Source: Brachyhypopomus gauderio
Taxonomy: Eukaryota > Chordata > Actinopteri > Gymnotiformes > Hypopomidae
DNA: 64,000 nt
Direction: 5' to 3'
Assembly: GCF_052324685.1 (NCBI RefSeq)
Contig: NW_027506873.1
Coordinates: forward strand, 2,735,910 to 2,799,909
The notes under the pieces are model-generated. The model saw only the letters and a program-made list of their open reading frames with translations. It had not been told where the DNA came from and did not search any database. Numbering within the stretch: position 1 is the first letter of the stretch; every line of letters starts with the position of its first letter. The position numbers and the translations under genes were made by a program. Positions 52,901-63,561 of the stretch are shown here, in pieces.

Positions 52901-55900
52901 GGGACGACGACGTTGTTGTTTTTTTTATCGAGTTGCTCCACGGTTTCCGGTTGAGTTGAGTTGATCTGTCGCACGTCAGGTGGTCATAAAGGACAAGGTG
53001 CTGGAGCTGCTTCTCTACTTCACCAGAAACGATGACGAGGAGGTGCAGACCAAGGCCATTATCGGGCTGGGTAAGCTCTGGAAGCTGATGACGTGCAGCC
53101 ATGCTCCTTTGTTTGCTTTCAGCGTTCGGAGCTAAATCGGTGCGTCTCGTGTTCTCCAGGGTTCCTGTTCATCCAGCACCCGGGTCTGATGTTCGTCCCC
53201 GAAGTGAAGACCCTCTACAACGGACTCCTCTCCGACAGGAAGAAGTCGGTGAACCTGAAGATCCAGGTGCTGAAAAACCTGCAGACGTACCTGCAGGAGG
53301 AGGACTCGCGGATGCAGGAGGCTGACCGAGAGTGTGAGTACCTGTTGTGTAAAAATGGCTCCATAGTCATCTGCGTTCAGGAGGGCATGAGAAAGGAGTT
53401 AGGCCTCTCTAGGTGGGGGAAGGCGGCCTGGTTCCTGCCTTTACAGCATTCAGTATAATTCTAGCAAATTGCGAGTGCGCGGTGGGCCAAGGTTACAGGA
53501 TTGGGCGGTTAGGGCTCCCTTCAAAGTGCGTTGGGCCATCTTGAGGTGCATCCCAGTGCCTGCTCTGAAAGACGTGGTAAATGTGTTTTGAAGAAACGCA
53601 TTGGCCCTCACCCTCCCAGGCAGGTAGCTGTTGTCATGGAGCCACTAGTGTGTCTGTAATGAATCCAGAGTGGGAACAGAAAAGGGGTGCTGGGTCATCT
53701 CGTCCTAAACTCCCGCCGTGCTCCCCGCAGGGAAGAAGCTCTCCAAGCAGGAGGACCTGAAGGAGATGGGCGACGTCTCCTCGGGCATGAGCAGCTCCAT
53801 CATGCAGCTGTACCTGAAGCAGGTGCTGGAGGCTTTCTTCCACACGCAGTCCAGCGTGCGACACTTCGCTCTCAACGTCATCGCCCTCACGCTCAACCAG
53901 GGCCTCATCCACCCCGTGCAGGTACAGGAACACAGGAGGAACCCCCCCGGGCACTGCCCTCGCCGCCCAACGAATTGTTCGTTTCGCCGGACCCATTTTG
54001 ACCCACGGTCGTAAGCGCTCTCCCGTTTGTGGTTTTGTACTTGCAGTGCGTGCCCTACCTGATCGCCATGGGAACCGACCCGGAGCCCACGATGAGGAAT
54101 AAAGCGGACCAGCAGCTGGTGGAGATCGATAAGAAGTACACAGGCTTCATTCACGTGAGTGACACTGGTGCACCACACCTGCGCGCCAGCCTCCGTCCTG
54201 TAGCTTATTTCACACGGCTGCCCAACAAGAGCTGATCTTCTGGCCTTCTCTCCTATGCTGTAACCAGATGAAGGCTGTGGCGGGGATGAAGATGTCCTAC
54301 CAGGTGCAGCAGGCCATCGTGGGCTCTCGGGACACCATCATCAGGGGCTTCCGGCAGGACGAGTCGCACACGGCCCTGTGCTCCCACCTCTTCACCATGG
54401 TGCGGGGCAACAGACAGCACCGGAGGGCCTTCCTCATCTCCCTGCTCAACCTCTTCGACGACAGCGCGGTGAGTCACCGCCCACACACACACACACACAC
54501 ACGCATACACACATCACTATGGGAGCGGGGCGGGGGCGGGGGGGTTCCCCCGGTCCCACTCTGCAGTCGCATCTCCTGAACGGGGCCTTCGTTCTCTTGC
54601 AGAAGACTGAGGTGAACATGCTGCTGTTCATCGCCGACAACCTGGCGTGCTTCCCCTTCCAGACGCAGGAGGAGCCTCTCTTCATCATGCACCACATCGA
54701 CATCACGCTCTCCGTCTCCGGTAGCAACCTGCTCCAGTCCTTCAAAGAGGTGACCCGGCAGTTCCCGCTGCATTTTCTTTTTCTTCTCTTTCTGTTCCCC
54801 CTCGACTCTTTACTCTGGTTTTGTTTGCTTTTGTCTGCCTTTCCTTAAAAACATCCCATCTTGCCCGCACAGTCGTTGCTGAAGGAGCCCAGGCAGCGGG
54901 AGAAGAAGAAGAAGGAGCGGGAGAAGAAGTACTGTTCGGAGGACGAAGACGAGGAGGGAGGAAGGCCGTTGAGCAGCAGCGAGAGCAGCAGCGATGAAGA
55001 GGTCGTCCACAGGCCCAAGAAGTCCAAGCGGCCGGCTATGGACTCCGACTCCGACTCCGACTTGGAAGCGGAGGACGTGGACAAGGTCATGGACCGCCTG
55101 CCGGACAACCCCATGCCCTTGTTGGACTTCGCCAACGCCTCTCAGGGCATCCTGCTCCTTCTGGTGCTCAAGCAGCACCTGAAGAACCTCTACGGCTTCT
55201 CTGACAGGTACCCACCTCAACGCTTCCCACACTCGACGCAGACGTCTCAAAGTGTCCTTGCATACCGGGGAATGAAGGGTAATGTAGAATTCAACCTGTG
55301 TTGTTCTCAACAGTAAAATCCAGAAGTACTCTCCCACGGAGTCCGCAAAAGTGTACGACAAGGCGGTGAACAGGAAAACAAACGTGCATTTCAGCCCTCG
55401 GCAGACACTCGACTTCCTGAACAACAGCTTGTCTAGTTCCGAACTCACCTTCGACATCAAGAGGAGGATCGTCAGACAGTACCTGGACGTGAGTAGCTCA
55501 TGTTCGGATTCCACAGATAGGGCCTGGCTGCTCAGTCGGTTTCTGTTATATTTTAGGATTTGGAGATCCACTTAACCCCTATTGTTGACCTTTTGACCTT
55601 CCATTCATAAATCAAATGCCTGCTGTACACATGCTGACGTTTGTTTTGCTGTGCAGTTCAAGGTGCTGATGGAGCACTTGGACCCTGATGAGGAGGATGA
55701 GGAAGGTGAGGCGTCGGCAAGTTGCCACGCCAGAAATAAAGCCATCAACGCTTTGTTGGGAGGCCCCAGTCCGAAGAACAACGCTGCCGACTCGTACGAT
55801 GAAGAGAGTGATGGAGATGAGAAAATGCCTGGCGTAAGCCCATTCTAATGCTCTCTGGAGATGACTCTGACGTGCTTTGTCGTTCATAGAAAATTCATTT

Positions 55901-56406
55901 CTTCTTTTGTTCCTTTGATTCTTGCTTTCAATTCTGTAATTCGGTTGTTGCCTTCTTGAATTCAAAAGCCATCGTAACCCGTTAAACCCTCATTTGTCTT
56001 CCAGTAACAACTTTTCTTTTTTCTCTTCGACTGTCCCTAGTCATCGCGGAGATCCAGGAAAGGCGGTGACTCTGTGGACGCATCGGGCCACATGAGCGAG
56101 ACGGTGGAGGCCATGGACGTCATCGCCATCTGCTGCCCCAAGTACAAGGACCGACCGCAGATCGCCCGCGTCATCCAGAAGACGAGCAGCGGCTACAGCG
56201 TGCACTGGATGGCCGGCTCTTACTCCGGCACCTGGGCCGAGGCCAAGAAACGGGACGGACGCAAACTGGTGCCTTGGGTGGACACTATCAAGGAGTCGGA
56301 CATCATTTACAAGAAAATCGCCTTGACGAGTGCGCACAAGCTGACTAACAAAATGGTGCAGACTTTACGTTCACTGTACGCAGCCAAGGAGGGGACTTCC
56401 AGCTAA
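37810..56406 (+). CDS. NIPBL: Nipped-B-like protein, cohesin loading factor NIPBL
   Basis: NIPBL with its partner MAU2 loads cohesin on DNA, activates the SMC1-SMC3 ATPase and drives loop extrusion in the nucleus. I resolved 46 coding exons (numbers 2 to 47, the human count), listed in the sub-entries below. Their sum is 8013 nt, 2670 residues plus stop, and every junction keeps frame. Human NIPBL is 2804 residues as I recall. The protein has a conserved MAU2-binding N-terminus (MNGDMPHVPITTLAG), a long disordered charged region, a PVVVL motif fitting HP1 binding near residue 857, then HEAT repeats over roughly the last 1550 residues and a conserved C-terminus ending GTSS. The start is set by the near identity of the first 20 residues. 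Introns are long at the 5-prime end and near 100 bp from exon 11 on. Fish have two copies (a and b); which this is I cannot say. Confidence 0.97.
37899..37932 (+). repeat. (CA)n microsatellite, NIPBL intron 2
   Basis: About 17 CA units beginning 26 bp after the exon 2 donor. Confidence 0.95.
40236..40276 (+). repeat. (TA)n and (ATGT)n microsatellite, NIPBL intron 4
   Basis: A TATATA run followed by about five ATGT units. Confidence 0.9.
43134..43427. mobile_element. hAT-type MITE in NIPBL intron 9
   Basis: It contains TACTCAAATAGTGGCCCGCG near the left end and ATGTGGCCCG with TTTGAAGTACCCCTG at the right, degenerate inverted ends of a hAT family I recall with CAGGGGTACTCAAA termini. Flanks GTCTAGGG (43127-43134) and GTCTAGGA (43428-43435) look like an 8-bp target duplication with one mismatch. 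It starts only a few bases after the exon 9 donor at 43123. Confidence 0.6.
43864..45153 (+). CDS. NIPBL: NIPBL exon 10, large charged disordered exon
   Basis: A single 1290-nt exon, residues about 466 to 895, in the position of the large human exon 10. It starts KPLKKRKQDSYPQE (nuclear localisation-like) and has ALMVSIDLQQAG, then about 200 residues of Arg, Lys, Glu, Asp and Pro-rich sequence with repeated RPE, KHRH and DGRSE-like steps. It recovers high conservation at LLGGKSGSLKNFVIPKLKRD. PVVVL at about residue 857 fits the PxVxL HP1-binding pentamer known in human NIPBL. It is less conserved and more GC-rich than the HEAT exons and shorter than the human region, which explains most of the length difference. 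Confidence 0.93.
45300..46718 (+). CDS. NIPBL: NIPBL exons 11-16, linker into HEAT domain
   Basis: Exons 45300-45473, 45708-45896, 46003-46074, 46159-46248, 46388-46494, 46632-46718. They encode KELPPHLLAEIESTMPLCER, a lysine/arginine-rich segment with KMNKRKRS and SKKERDRAWEYEE, SEVARKMKMKEKQKKRK, then the first helices of the folded domain (MMDSSTFKRF, DDDEIPQELLLGKHQ, VKVLNILEKNIQDGSKLSTL). At the exon 15-16 joint the order GITYR then MPSDK replaces the human GIMDKLSTDK as I recall it. Confidence 0.92.
46805..46886 (+). repeat. (CT)n microsatellite at the NIPBL exon 17 acceptor
   Basis: About 80 bp of CT units with CACT interruptions, ending about 8 bp before the acceptor CACCCAG at 46889-46895, so it forms the whole polypyrimidine tract of that splice site. 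Confidence 0.95.
46896..50498 (+). CDS. NIPBL: NIPBL exons 17-29, N-terminal half of HEAT array
   Basis: Exons 46896-47127, 47309-47463, 47573-47653, 47756-47856, 47958-48090, 48185-48267, 48369-48501, 48590-48733, 48835-48921, 49043-49263, 49394-49496, 50054-50152, 50352-50498. The encoded residues, about 1136 to 1708, are nearly identical to human, for example ERLWRDLIMERVTKSAD, CSTHKQRVIVMLYNK, GITPFFVENVSELQL and NSTSVREAAVELLG. This is the hook-shaped HEAT solenoid that touches cohesin. The donor of exon 22 (GTACGA at 48268) is weak at position +5. (CA)n and (GT)n tracts sit in introns 19 and 27. Confidence 0.95.
47661..47692 (+). repeat. (CA)n microsatellite, NIPBL intron 19
   Basis: About 16 CA units in a 102-bp intron. 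Confidence 0.95.
49946..49993 (+). repeat. (GT)n microsatellite, NIPBL intron 27
   Basis: About 23 GT units 60 bp before exon 28. Confidence 0.95.
51009..55488 (+). CDS. NIPBL: NIPBL exons 30-45, C-terminal HEAT array
   Basis: Exons 51009-51143, 51367-51465, 51580-51633, 51825-51933, 52049-52185, 52319-52459, 52545-52638, 52722-52876, 52980-53070, 53160-53333, 53731-53921, 54047-54154, 54268-54468, 54603-54749, 54873-55207, 55314-55488. Conserved stretches include DTGISVRKRVIKILRDIC, MVKHAMTMQPYLTTKC, LLRSLFTVGALCRHFDFD, DVSSGMSSSIMQLYLKQVLE and QTQEEPLFIMHHIDITLS. Exon 44 holds an acidic and serine-rich insert (SEDEDEEGG, SSSESSSDEE, DSDSDSDLE) with basic KKKKEREKK before it, a flexible loop in the family. 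In exon 42 a short segment VGSRDTIIRGF differs from the human sequence I recall. Confidence 0.95.
54482..54502 (+). repeat. (CA)n microsatellite, NIPBL intron 42
   Basis: About 10 CA units 13 bp after the exon 42 donor, followed by a G-rich run near 54525-54545. Confidence 0.85.
55657..56406 (+). CDS. NIPBL: NIPBL exons 46-47, C-terminus
   Basis: Exons 55657-55833 and 56041-56406, stop TAA at 56404-56406. Exon 46 starts FKVLMEHLDPDEEDEEGEAS and is acidic. Exon 47 has a basic SSRRSRKGG step, then the highly conserved terminal block VMDVIAICC-type motif (here AMDVIAICCPKYKDRPQIAR), WMAGSYSGTW, RDGRKLVPWVDTIKESD, ending AAKEGTSS. The Nipped-B C-terminal domain is complete. Confidence 0.96.
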
Positions 56407-57170
56407 TCAGACCGCAGTCGCTCCTACGGGAACTCTCAGCAGCCAAACTTTATTGGGATCCGACGTTTTCTAAAACCCAAGGCAGTACGGCAAGAATACT
56501 ACAGACTCACAAAGGACCTTGAGATTCGCTGTGGTGAAGGGTGAGGGTGAGGGGGGGGGGGGGGGAGGTTTTAAAACTCGAGAGGACCTGCAGGAAGGAA
56601 TACTGGACACATTTTAAATTAAACAGGACCGACGCTTACAGAAGGAAATGTTTGGAAAACATTGCGTGGGAGTTCCTTCGCTGTTGTGCAGCATCTCGGT
56701 TGTGTGGTTTTTACTCCCACTGTATCATAGTTTAACAAAAAAAACAAACAAAAACAAAAATGTTTATATCTCTGACAAAAAAAATCTGTTTAAAAAATAA
56801 ACTTAAAAGTGAATGTTGGAAATTAGTCTGTTGATGTTCTTAATAAAGTGTTCTTGGAGTTAAACCTAGCACCGGATGGATTTCTTTAGCTTAGCTTAGT
56901 GTCCAGGGAAAAAAACTTTTAAATATTTCCTCTGCTTTATGTTTTACTCCTTCTTTTTTTTTTTGTTTACTCATGCTGTACAATGGAGTCTCCTGGACAT
57001 AATTTATTCTGTTAAAAGCAGAGCATGCAGTATCTGTGGCCTACCTGCAGGGGGAGATTTTTTTTTGTAAATGTAGATTTTGATGTATTAGGTCACCCTA
57101 GAGAGAAAAAAGGGATCCCCAGCACTTCTGGCGGAACAAATACTGCAATAAATTTTTTTACTTCTCTTTG
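56407..57170 (+). other. NIPBL: NIPBL 3-prime UTR
   Basis: Starts after the stop at 56404-56406. A poly-G run lies at 56549-56566. Candidate polyadenylation signals AATAAA are at 56796-56801, 56842-56847 and 57147-57152. No coding frame of note. The end is inferred from the last signal. Confidence 0.55.
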
Positions 57171-58480
57171 TTACTTGTCTTGTTTGCATTTGAATTTATT
57201 ATAAGTTGTTTTGGTTTGTTTTATTTTTTGTAGCAGTTTGTTTGGAAGAAATCAAACTGATCTTGGATGCTGATAGCAATGCCTTGTTTGAAACTCTTGG
57301 TTTTATGTTTTGATATTTTATTTTATTTTTTTATACAAGCATATAGTGTAGTTTTACTTGCAGAGGCCATCATGACAGAAGATCCTGTGATGCAAACTCA
57401 AGCCCTCCTGTGCAGTAACCTTTGAACTGCAGAGTTGTCCAGATTCCTGAAAACTGTGTTTTTAATGACCATTGCGTCTGCCACCAGTAAGCTGCACTGT
57501 TAGCTTTTATTATCATGGACTGACTAATAGTAGCTTGGTTGGATAGATGTGCCAGTATTGTATTTTACTGCACTTTGAGGTTTAGATCTTTAATGGGTTG
57601 CAGTAACTAATACAGAGGTTTTAGCTTCCATCATTTAATTGATGTGTGACGTGATCAAGTATATAATGTGGGGAAACATAATTGTTCCGTTTATTGAACG
57701 TAAGTACCTGGGCCTGTCCACTATAAACACAGCCGTCATGGTGTAAGTGGGCCTCTACCAAGAAACAATAGAACACCGGTGCTGAACAATTACAGATGCA
57801 TTTATCAGTCTCCAAAAGTTCTCTCCAAGGCTTTGGAACACTGGACTATGGTCAGAACTGCACTGTAAAAATGAGACAGTTGTGCAAAAATTGTGACTAA
57901 ATGCCATTTCCAATATTCAGGGGTAAAATAGTCAAAAGGTCAAGAATGGAATTTATAAGAGCTATAGGGCCTAGAGGTTTCCTTCACCTATATTGAGTTA
58001 CTGAGCTGAAAATTGTTTGCTCATTATGAAAACACAAAACTGGAGGAAAAAGCTTATATAAATTTAAAAAATTACAATAAATGTAATGTATCATTTACTT
58101 GCTCTGCTCTCACCTGGTTTCTCACCTAACACCAAGTAATACTAAAGCTTTGATTATATTTGTCAAAAAAACAAAATATTGTTTAGGCGCAGGTAGATGT
58201 TTTAGACCAGTTTTGTATACAGGAATGTGTTTATAGATGGCTACACTAATCAGTAATCGGTAGCTAATTGTTTATGATGTAGGTTAGTGATTTGTGAAAG
58301 AAATATCTAGGCTGGTGCTGGTGACCATTTTAACCACGACCATCAGAATTGTACAATGCCCTCGCACGTTCGCAATCCAAAGTAAATAAAGCGAAAGTTT
58401 GTCCTGTTGACAGAAATTTGCACAGTCAACAAACATGTACACGCGCCCGTCAGCGTGCGAACTTTTATTATGACGACCAA
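57171..58480. other. NIPBL-NUP155 intergenic spacer
   Basis: AT-rich, no gene seen. CPLANE1, expected here from human gene order, is absent. No transposon was recognised. Confidence 0.55.
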
Positions 58481-58489
58481 TTGCGCTTT

Positions 58490-58598
58490 ACGATATTTGA
58501 TCCGGAAGTAGAAGCGCGAATGGCCCGTTTGGAGGAACTCGGCAGGACACGAGCTTGGCGGGACAGTGTTGAATTCTGAAGAGGTTTCTGTTTAAACC
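58490..58598 (+). promoter_or_regulatory. NUP155 promoter and possible noncoding exon 1
   Basis: An ETS-type site CCGGAAGT at 58502 lies in a CpG-containing stretch, and AAACC before GTAAGT at 58599 is a good donor. I infer transcription starts near here and that a short noncoding exon is spliced to 58922 (acceptor TTTCCCAG). Alternatively transcription starts in the CpG-rich stretch at 58740-58900 and no splicing occurs upstream of the ATG. Confidence 0.4.
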
Positions 58599-58942
58599 GT
58601 AAGTTCATTTATCGTTAAGCCTCTATGACTACTGGGAAATATGAGCGAATTCCTTCTGAATTGCGCGATTAGGGCTTTATACAAATATATTGCGAAGGGT
58701 TCATAAATGTCTTAGTGCGTGGAAGTTTAAACGAACCTAGCGGTGAAAGTACGCTAAGCTAGCGGGCGCTAACAGACACTACGAACGTCGGTAAACGCCG
58801 CACGCGCGTCCCGCCGAGCCCGTTAACACCCCCCCCCACCCCCACGGTACCAGCTCCGCTCCCTTCTGACCCAAACCGACTGAAACTTCGCGGCGTTGTT
58901 CTCCAAACTGCCCTTTCCCAGGTGAGGTCCACCGCTTCAGCG

Positions 58943-61900
58943 ATGCCGTCGAGCGTGGGCCCGAGCGGTACCGCGGCCGCTCTGCAGGAGCTTCTGGAAG
59001 GTTCCGGGCGGCTGATCGACCGACACCTGCAGGAGGACCGCTGCTTCCCCGACCTGTCGGAATTACTCAACGTGCCCTCTCATAGTACGTACCGTCCGTG
59101 TCGCGCGTCCCCCTCGCTGGTTGTCGGTGTCGGTGTCCTGACGCTTCTGCGCTGTTTCATCCCCCCAGATACGGCCTCTCTGTCCGGGGTGTCGGACATG
59201 GACTACCCGCTGCAAGGGCCCGGCCTCGTGAGTGTCCCCAACCTGCCGGAGCTGAGTGCTGTGCGCAGGGTGCCACTACCTCCAGAACTAGTGGAGCAGT
59301 TCAGCCGTATCCATTACATTTCTGCCTACATTAACTCTCCACCCAGCTGGGACCGTGCTGTCTTCACACCATGGCCACGCTCATGTATCACCTCAGCTTA
59401 CTTTCTTTAATACGTGATTCGGCGAAGTTGTACCTTAACTGACGCACTTTGCAGATATGCAGTGCAATTGCATGATGGGAGTTTTTCCTGAGATCAGCAG
59501 GGCATGGCTCACAATCGACAATGACATATTCATGTGGAATTATGAGGATGGGTGAGTACTGATATGAAGTAGGTAAGAAAATGCCGTACCAAATCTCAGG
59601 CCAACGCTTACCATCTCTGGCTCTTTACACTTATTTAGGGGTGATGTGGCTTATTTCGATGGGCTCAGTGAAACCATCCTTTCTGTTGGGCTAGTCAAAC
59701 CAAAGGCGGGTGAGTAGCTGTAGCTGAAATGCACTCTTCACGCACCTTCTAATCTACAATCATTCCTTATGGAGTTTTTTTTCTCTGTCTTCTAATTGGC
59801 AGCCCTCCTGCTGTGTGTGTACACGCGGCCTGTTTCTACGACGTTAACCCTTTGTGTCCCACAGGCATCTTCCAGCCTCACATCCACTACTTGCTGGTGC
59901 TGGCCACACCTGTTGATGTGGTGATCCTGGGACTCAGCTTCCCTAAGTCTCAGACTGGTGAGGCTATCTCTCCATTCCTCTCTCTCTCTCTCCCTCTCTC
60001 TCTCTCTCTCTGCGTTTGTCTGTACGGCATGTCAGTTCTGATGACTCCTCCTGGGCGTGTTTACAGGGTTAAATGACAGCATGTCCGGAGCCATGCAGCT
60101 CCTCCCCGACCCGCTGTACTCCATCCCCACCGACAACACCTACATGCTGGCCATCACCTCCACGGACCTGGGCCGCATCTTCCTGGCCGGCAAGGACGGC
60201 TGCCTGTACGAGATGGCCTACCAGGCCGAGGCCGGCTGGTTCAGTCAGCGCTGCAGGAAGATCAACCACTCCAAGAGCAGCCTGTCCTTCCTCGTCCCGT
60301 CACTGCTCCAATTCTCCTTCTCTGAAGATGGTGAGAGCTTTATTTACATGACCGCTTAATCTGTGGTTTCAATGAAGGCTTTATGGGACGTTTGAAGGTT
60401 TCTACCATCTCCCATGTGGTTAATGTAGTCTTTGAATGACGTATCGCTGTGTCTTTTCAACCGTGTGCTGTTTTGCAGATCCAGTTGTTCAGATCGCGGT
60501 GGATAATTCGCGCAACACGCTGTACACCCGATCGGAGAAGGGAGTGCTACAGGTCAGCGGGTCTCACGACTGTTTGGCTTCTGCGTTTGTGCATTAATTA
60601 TGCTGCTAACTGCCCGATGCGTTCTCGCCAGGTTTATGACCTCGGTGCGGACGGGCAGGGGATGGGCCGGGTGGCGGGCATGTCTCAGAACGCCATCGTG
60701 TCAGCCGCGGGGAACATTGCCAGGTGCTGCCACGCTGTGTTAATGAAACATTTGTTTGTCGCTTTATAGCGTTTATAAGGTGTGAAGTGTTGTCGAGCGA
60801 TGAGATGCAGCTTATCGCACGGCGCTTCTCTTCCAGGACCATCGATCGCTCCGTCTTCAAGCCCATCGTCCAGATCGCCGTCATCGATCGTTCCGAGTCG
60901 TCAGATTGCCAGCTGCTGGCCGTCACTCACGCCGGTGAGAGATCTTGGAACGGAATCAGGACAAATTTCAAGCCACAGAGGGTCCTGCTCACATCGTTAT
61001 CACGTATCTGAGGAGTCCTGTGGCAGCTGCTCTTCATAACCGCTCCTCTGCTCGTGTGTGTGCGCGCCCCCTGCAGGTGTACGGCTGTACTTCAGCACCA
61101 CCCCTTTCGCTCCACCCAACGCCAGGCACAGCGCCGCCCGGCCCAGCCTCCTGGCCCTGGTCCACGTTCGCCTTCCCCCGGGCTTCTCCGCCTCCTCCAC
61201 CCTGCAGAAACCTGCCAAAGTACACAAGGCTCTCTACAGCAAAGGTGGGCCGTCCGGTACACCAGGAGTGTTTTCTTAAAGTAGCTCGTACATTCTGTGT
61301 GCCCTTGAGGTCCATCCTGCCTTTTCAACTGCACTTAGGAGTCTTGTTGATGGCTGCGTCAGAGACGGAGGACAGCGACGTCCTGTGGTGTATTAACCAC
61401 GACTCCTTCCCCTTTAAGAAGCCACTAATGGAGGCCCAGGTCACAAGCCATTTTGGTTCTTCATATCACATCTTCATAAAATCCTGGGAGGTGTGAGCGC
61501 GTGCAGACTTGCCCCCTTTTTCTCTTTTGCAGATGACCTCAAATATAGATGGACACTCCTGGGCCCTCTCTGCCATAGAAGAGATCAAAGTGCCCAGAAT
61601 AGTCACGCCATTAAACAAAGACTTTGTTCCCCTCACGGATTCACCAGTAGTGGTTCAGCAGCACAACATCCCACCTCAGAAATTTGTTCTCCTCTCTGCA
61701 CAGGTAGGGGGATCTCATCTTAGATTTATGCCTCTTATAACTCTTGCATGTCTGTATGAAGTTTTTAAAGTTTATCTTTTTGTTTGTTTTTATTTTGGCT
61801 GGCTCCATAGGGAAGTCACATTTTCCACAAACTAAGACCAGTGGACCAACTGCGCCATCTGCTGGTGAGCAGTGGTGGTGGGGAGAGTGAAGAAACTGAA

Positions 61901-63523
61901 CGATTCTTCAAGCTCCACAGGGTGCGTAGTTCACCTTGCGCCTACCGCGTGTTTCTGTGTGTGCGCTTCTTTTCCTTTGCATATATTCAGACATGTGCGC
62001 ACACGTGTAAAAGGTGTGCTCCCACCCTGCAGGAGGAGCAGGCTTGTGCCACAGCGCTCATCCTGGCCTGCTCCAGTGCCGCCTCTGACCGCGAGATCTC
62101 CGTGTGGGCCGCCCGAGCCTTCTTCAGGTCTGTGCTCCGCCGAAGCCGTCCAGCATTTCACGCTGCTTCTCGCCTGCTTCGCGCTTCACGTTAGAGTTGG
62201 AGCAGAGGGCTGTGCCAGTCCGGGCTTTGGGGTTGATGGGGGGGGATTTTCTTTGGCGTGTGCAGGTACGGGGGAGAAGCCCAGATGCGTTTCCCATCCG
62301 CACCGAGCAACGTGGGACCCCTCCTTGGTTCGCCAGTTCCAGGTGAGCGGCTGCGTACACCCACTAAGATTATAACATGTCTGCGTTCACGTTCTAACGC
62401 AAACTGATTGCATATACGTGTTTTTTGTCAGTCCGTTGCTAACACGTAGCATGTTACTGTTGTAATTGTAGGGTCCCTTATGCCTGTTGGTAGTCCTTTT
62501 ACCCAGCCCAGTTTCCTAGCTACGCCAGCTCCAGGTACCCGTCTCCCCCTTCACTAGTTTGTGGGTGTGTCATGGCCCTGAGATTTTCCTAACGCTCCCG
62601 GGCCCTTTCTGCCACGCCCCCACCCCCCCCCCCCCCTCCCTTCCCCCGCTGTATCTCGTGTCAAGTTTGTCTTCCTCTCCGTCCACATTCGTCCTGTCGT
62701 TCTTTCTTCTGTCCTTTGTTTACTCCGTCTCGCCCGTGCCGTCTCCCGACTGATCCGAGTTCAGTGCTGTGTCCCACCCCTCCGTGTCCCAGGCATGATG
62801 CCCCCCAGCGTGTCCACGCCATTCATCTCTGCCACGCCCATGAGCCACGCCGGCGGCGTTTCCATGGCAGCCATGTCCTCGGGGCCAGAGGTGCTGTTCT
62901 CCGGGAAACACAACGGCATCAGCATCTACTTCGCCCGTATCCTTGGGTGAGCCGCATTCTCACGGCCGCATTACGCTTTAGAGCTGCACACGTCGCTATA
63001 TTGACGATCTGATGCGAGTTTCTTAAATGTTAATAGCAACATCTGGGACGGGAGTTTGGCGGTGGAGAACATCATCAGTAAAGGCAGCCAGACTGTAACT
63101 ATTGTGAGTTTTTTGTGAGCACTTTTATTGCGTACCACGAGTGTGTAAAAGTTTTCTAAATTGATCTTATTGGCCAGGTGGTTGTTTATATTTCTTCTCG
63201 TGATTGTGTACTCTTTGTACTGCGTCTCAGTTAGAGAGCACGGCGAGTTCGCCAGTCCTGGAGGACGTGCTGTTGGAGCTGCAAGGCCTGAAGGAGTTCC
63301 TGGATAAGAACTCCCAGTTCAGCCCCACCTCTCTGGGCGTGGCCAGGTAGGGCCCCGCCTCACCACCCACGAGACCTGTCCCAAGGCGGGGTTGCCACGT
63401 CGCTCACAGCCTTCCTCTCCCACAGCTTCAACTCCCCCTCTCCCGCCAACCTGCAGCAGAGGCTTCTGGGATTCATGCGCCCGGACGGTGCCAGCTCTCA
63501 GGAGCTCCAGCGGAAATACCACA
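58943..63523 (+). CDS. NUP155: Nuclear pore complex protein Nup155, 5-prime part
   Basis: Nup155 is a scaffold nucleoporin of the inner ring, linking the pore to the membrane and to Nup93/Nup35. Coding exons: 58943-59084, 59169-59306, 59455-59551, 59639-59709, 59865-59957, 60067-60330, 60479-60552, 60632-60723, 60837-60934, 61077-61244, 61339-61439, 61533-61703, 61811-61921, 62033-62127, 62266-62342, 62472-62534, 62793-62946, 63037-63103, 63231-63346, 63426-63523. They join in one frame for 2290 nt, about 763 of roughly 1390 residues; the rest is beyond the window. Seen: [68 protein letters not shown], the beta-propeller region with [20 protein letters not shown] and [15 protein letters not shown], a Ser/Pro linker near residues 590-640, and the start of the helical solenoid ([12 protein letters not shown]). 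The start matches human MPSS. All introns are GT-AG and about 80-260 bp. Confidence 0.95.
59978..60013 (+). repeat. (CT)n microsatellite, NUP155 intron 6
   Basis: CT units with one CCCTC interruption in the intron between exons ending 59957 and starting 60067. Confidence 0.9.
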
Positions 63524-63561
63524 GTAGGTTTGCGTGCGCGTGTGTGAAGGCGGAGTGTGAA

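Noticed and set aside
54810..55571. 253-codon minus-strand frame over NIPBL exons 44-45
   Set aside because: It is antisense to the acidic, serine-rich exon 44; the plus frame is conserved and in phase.
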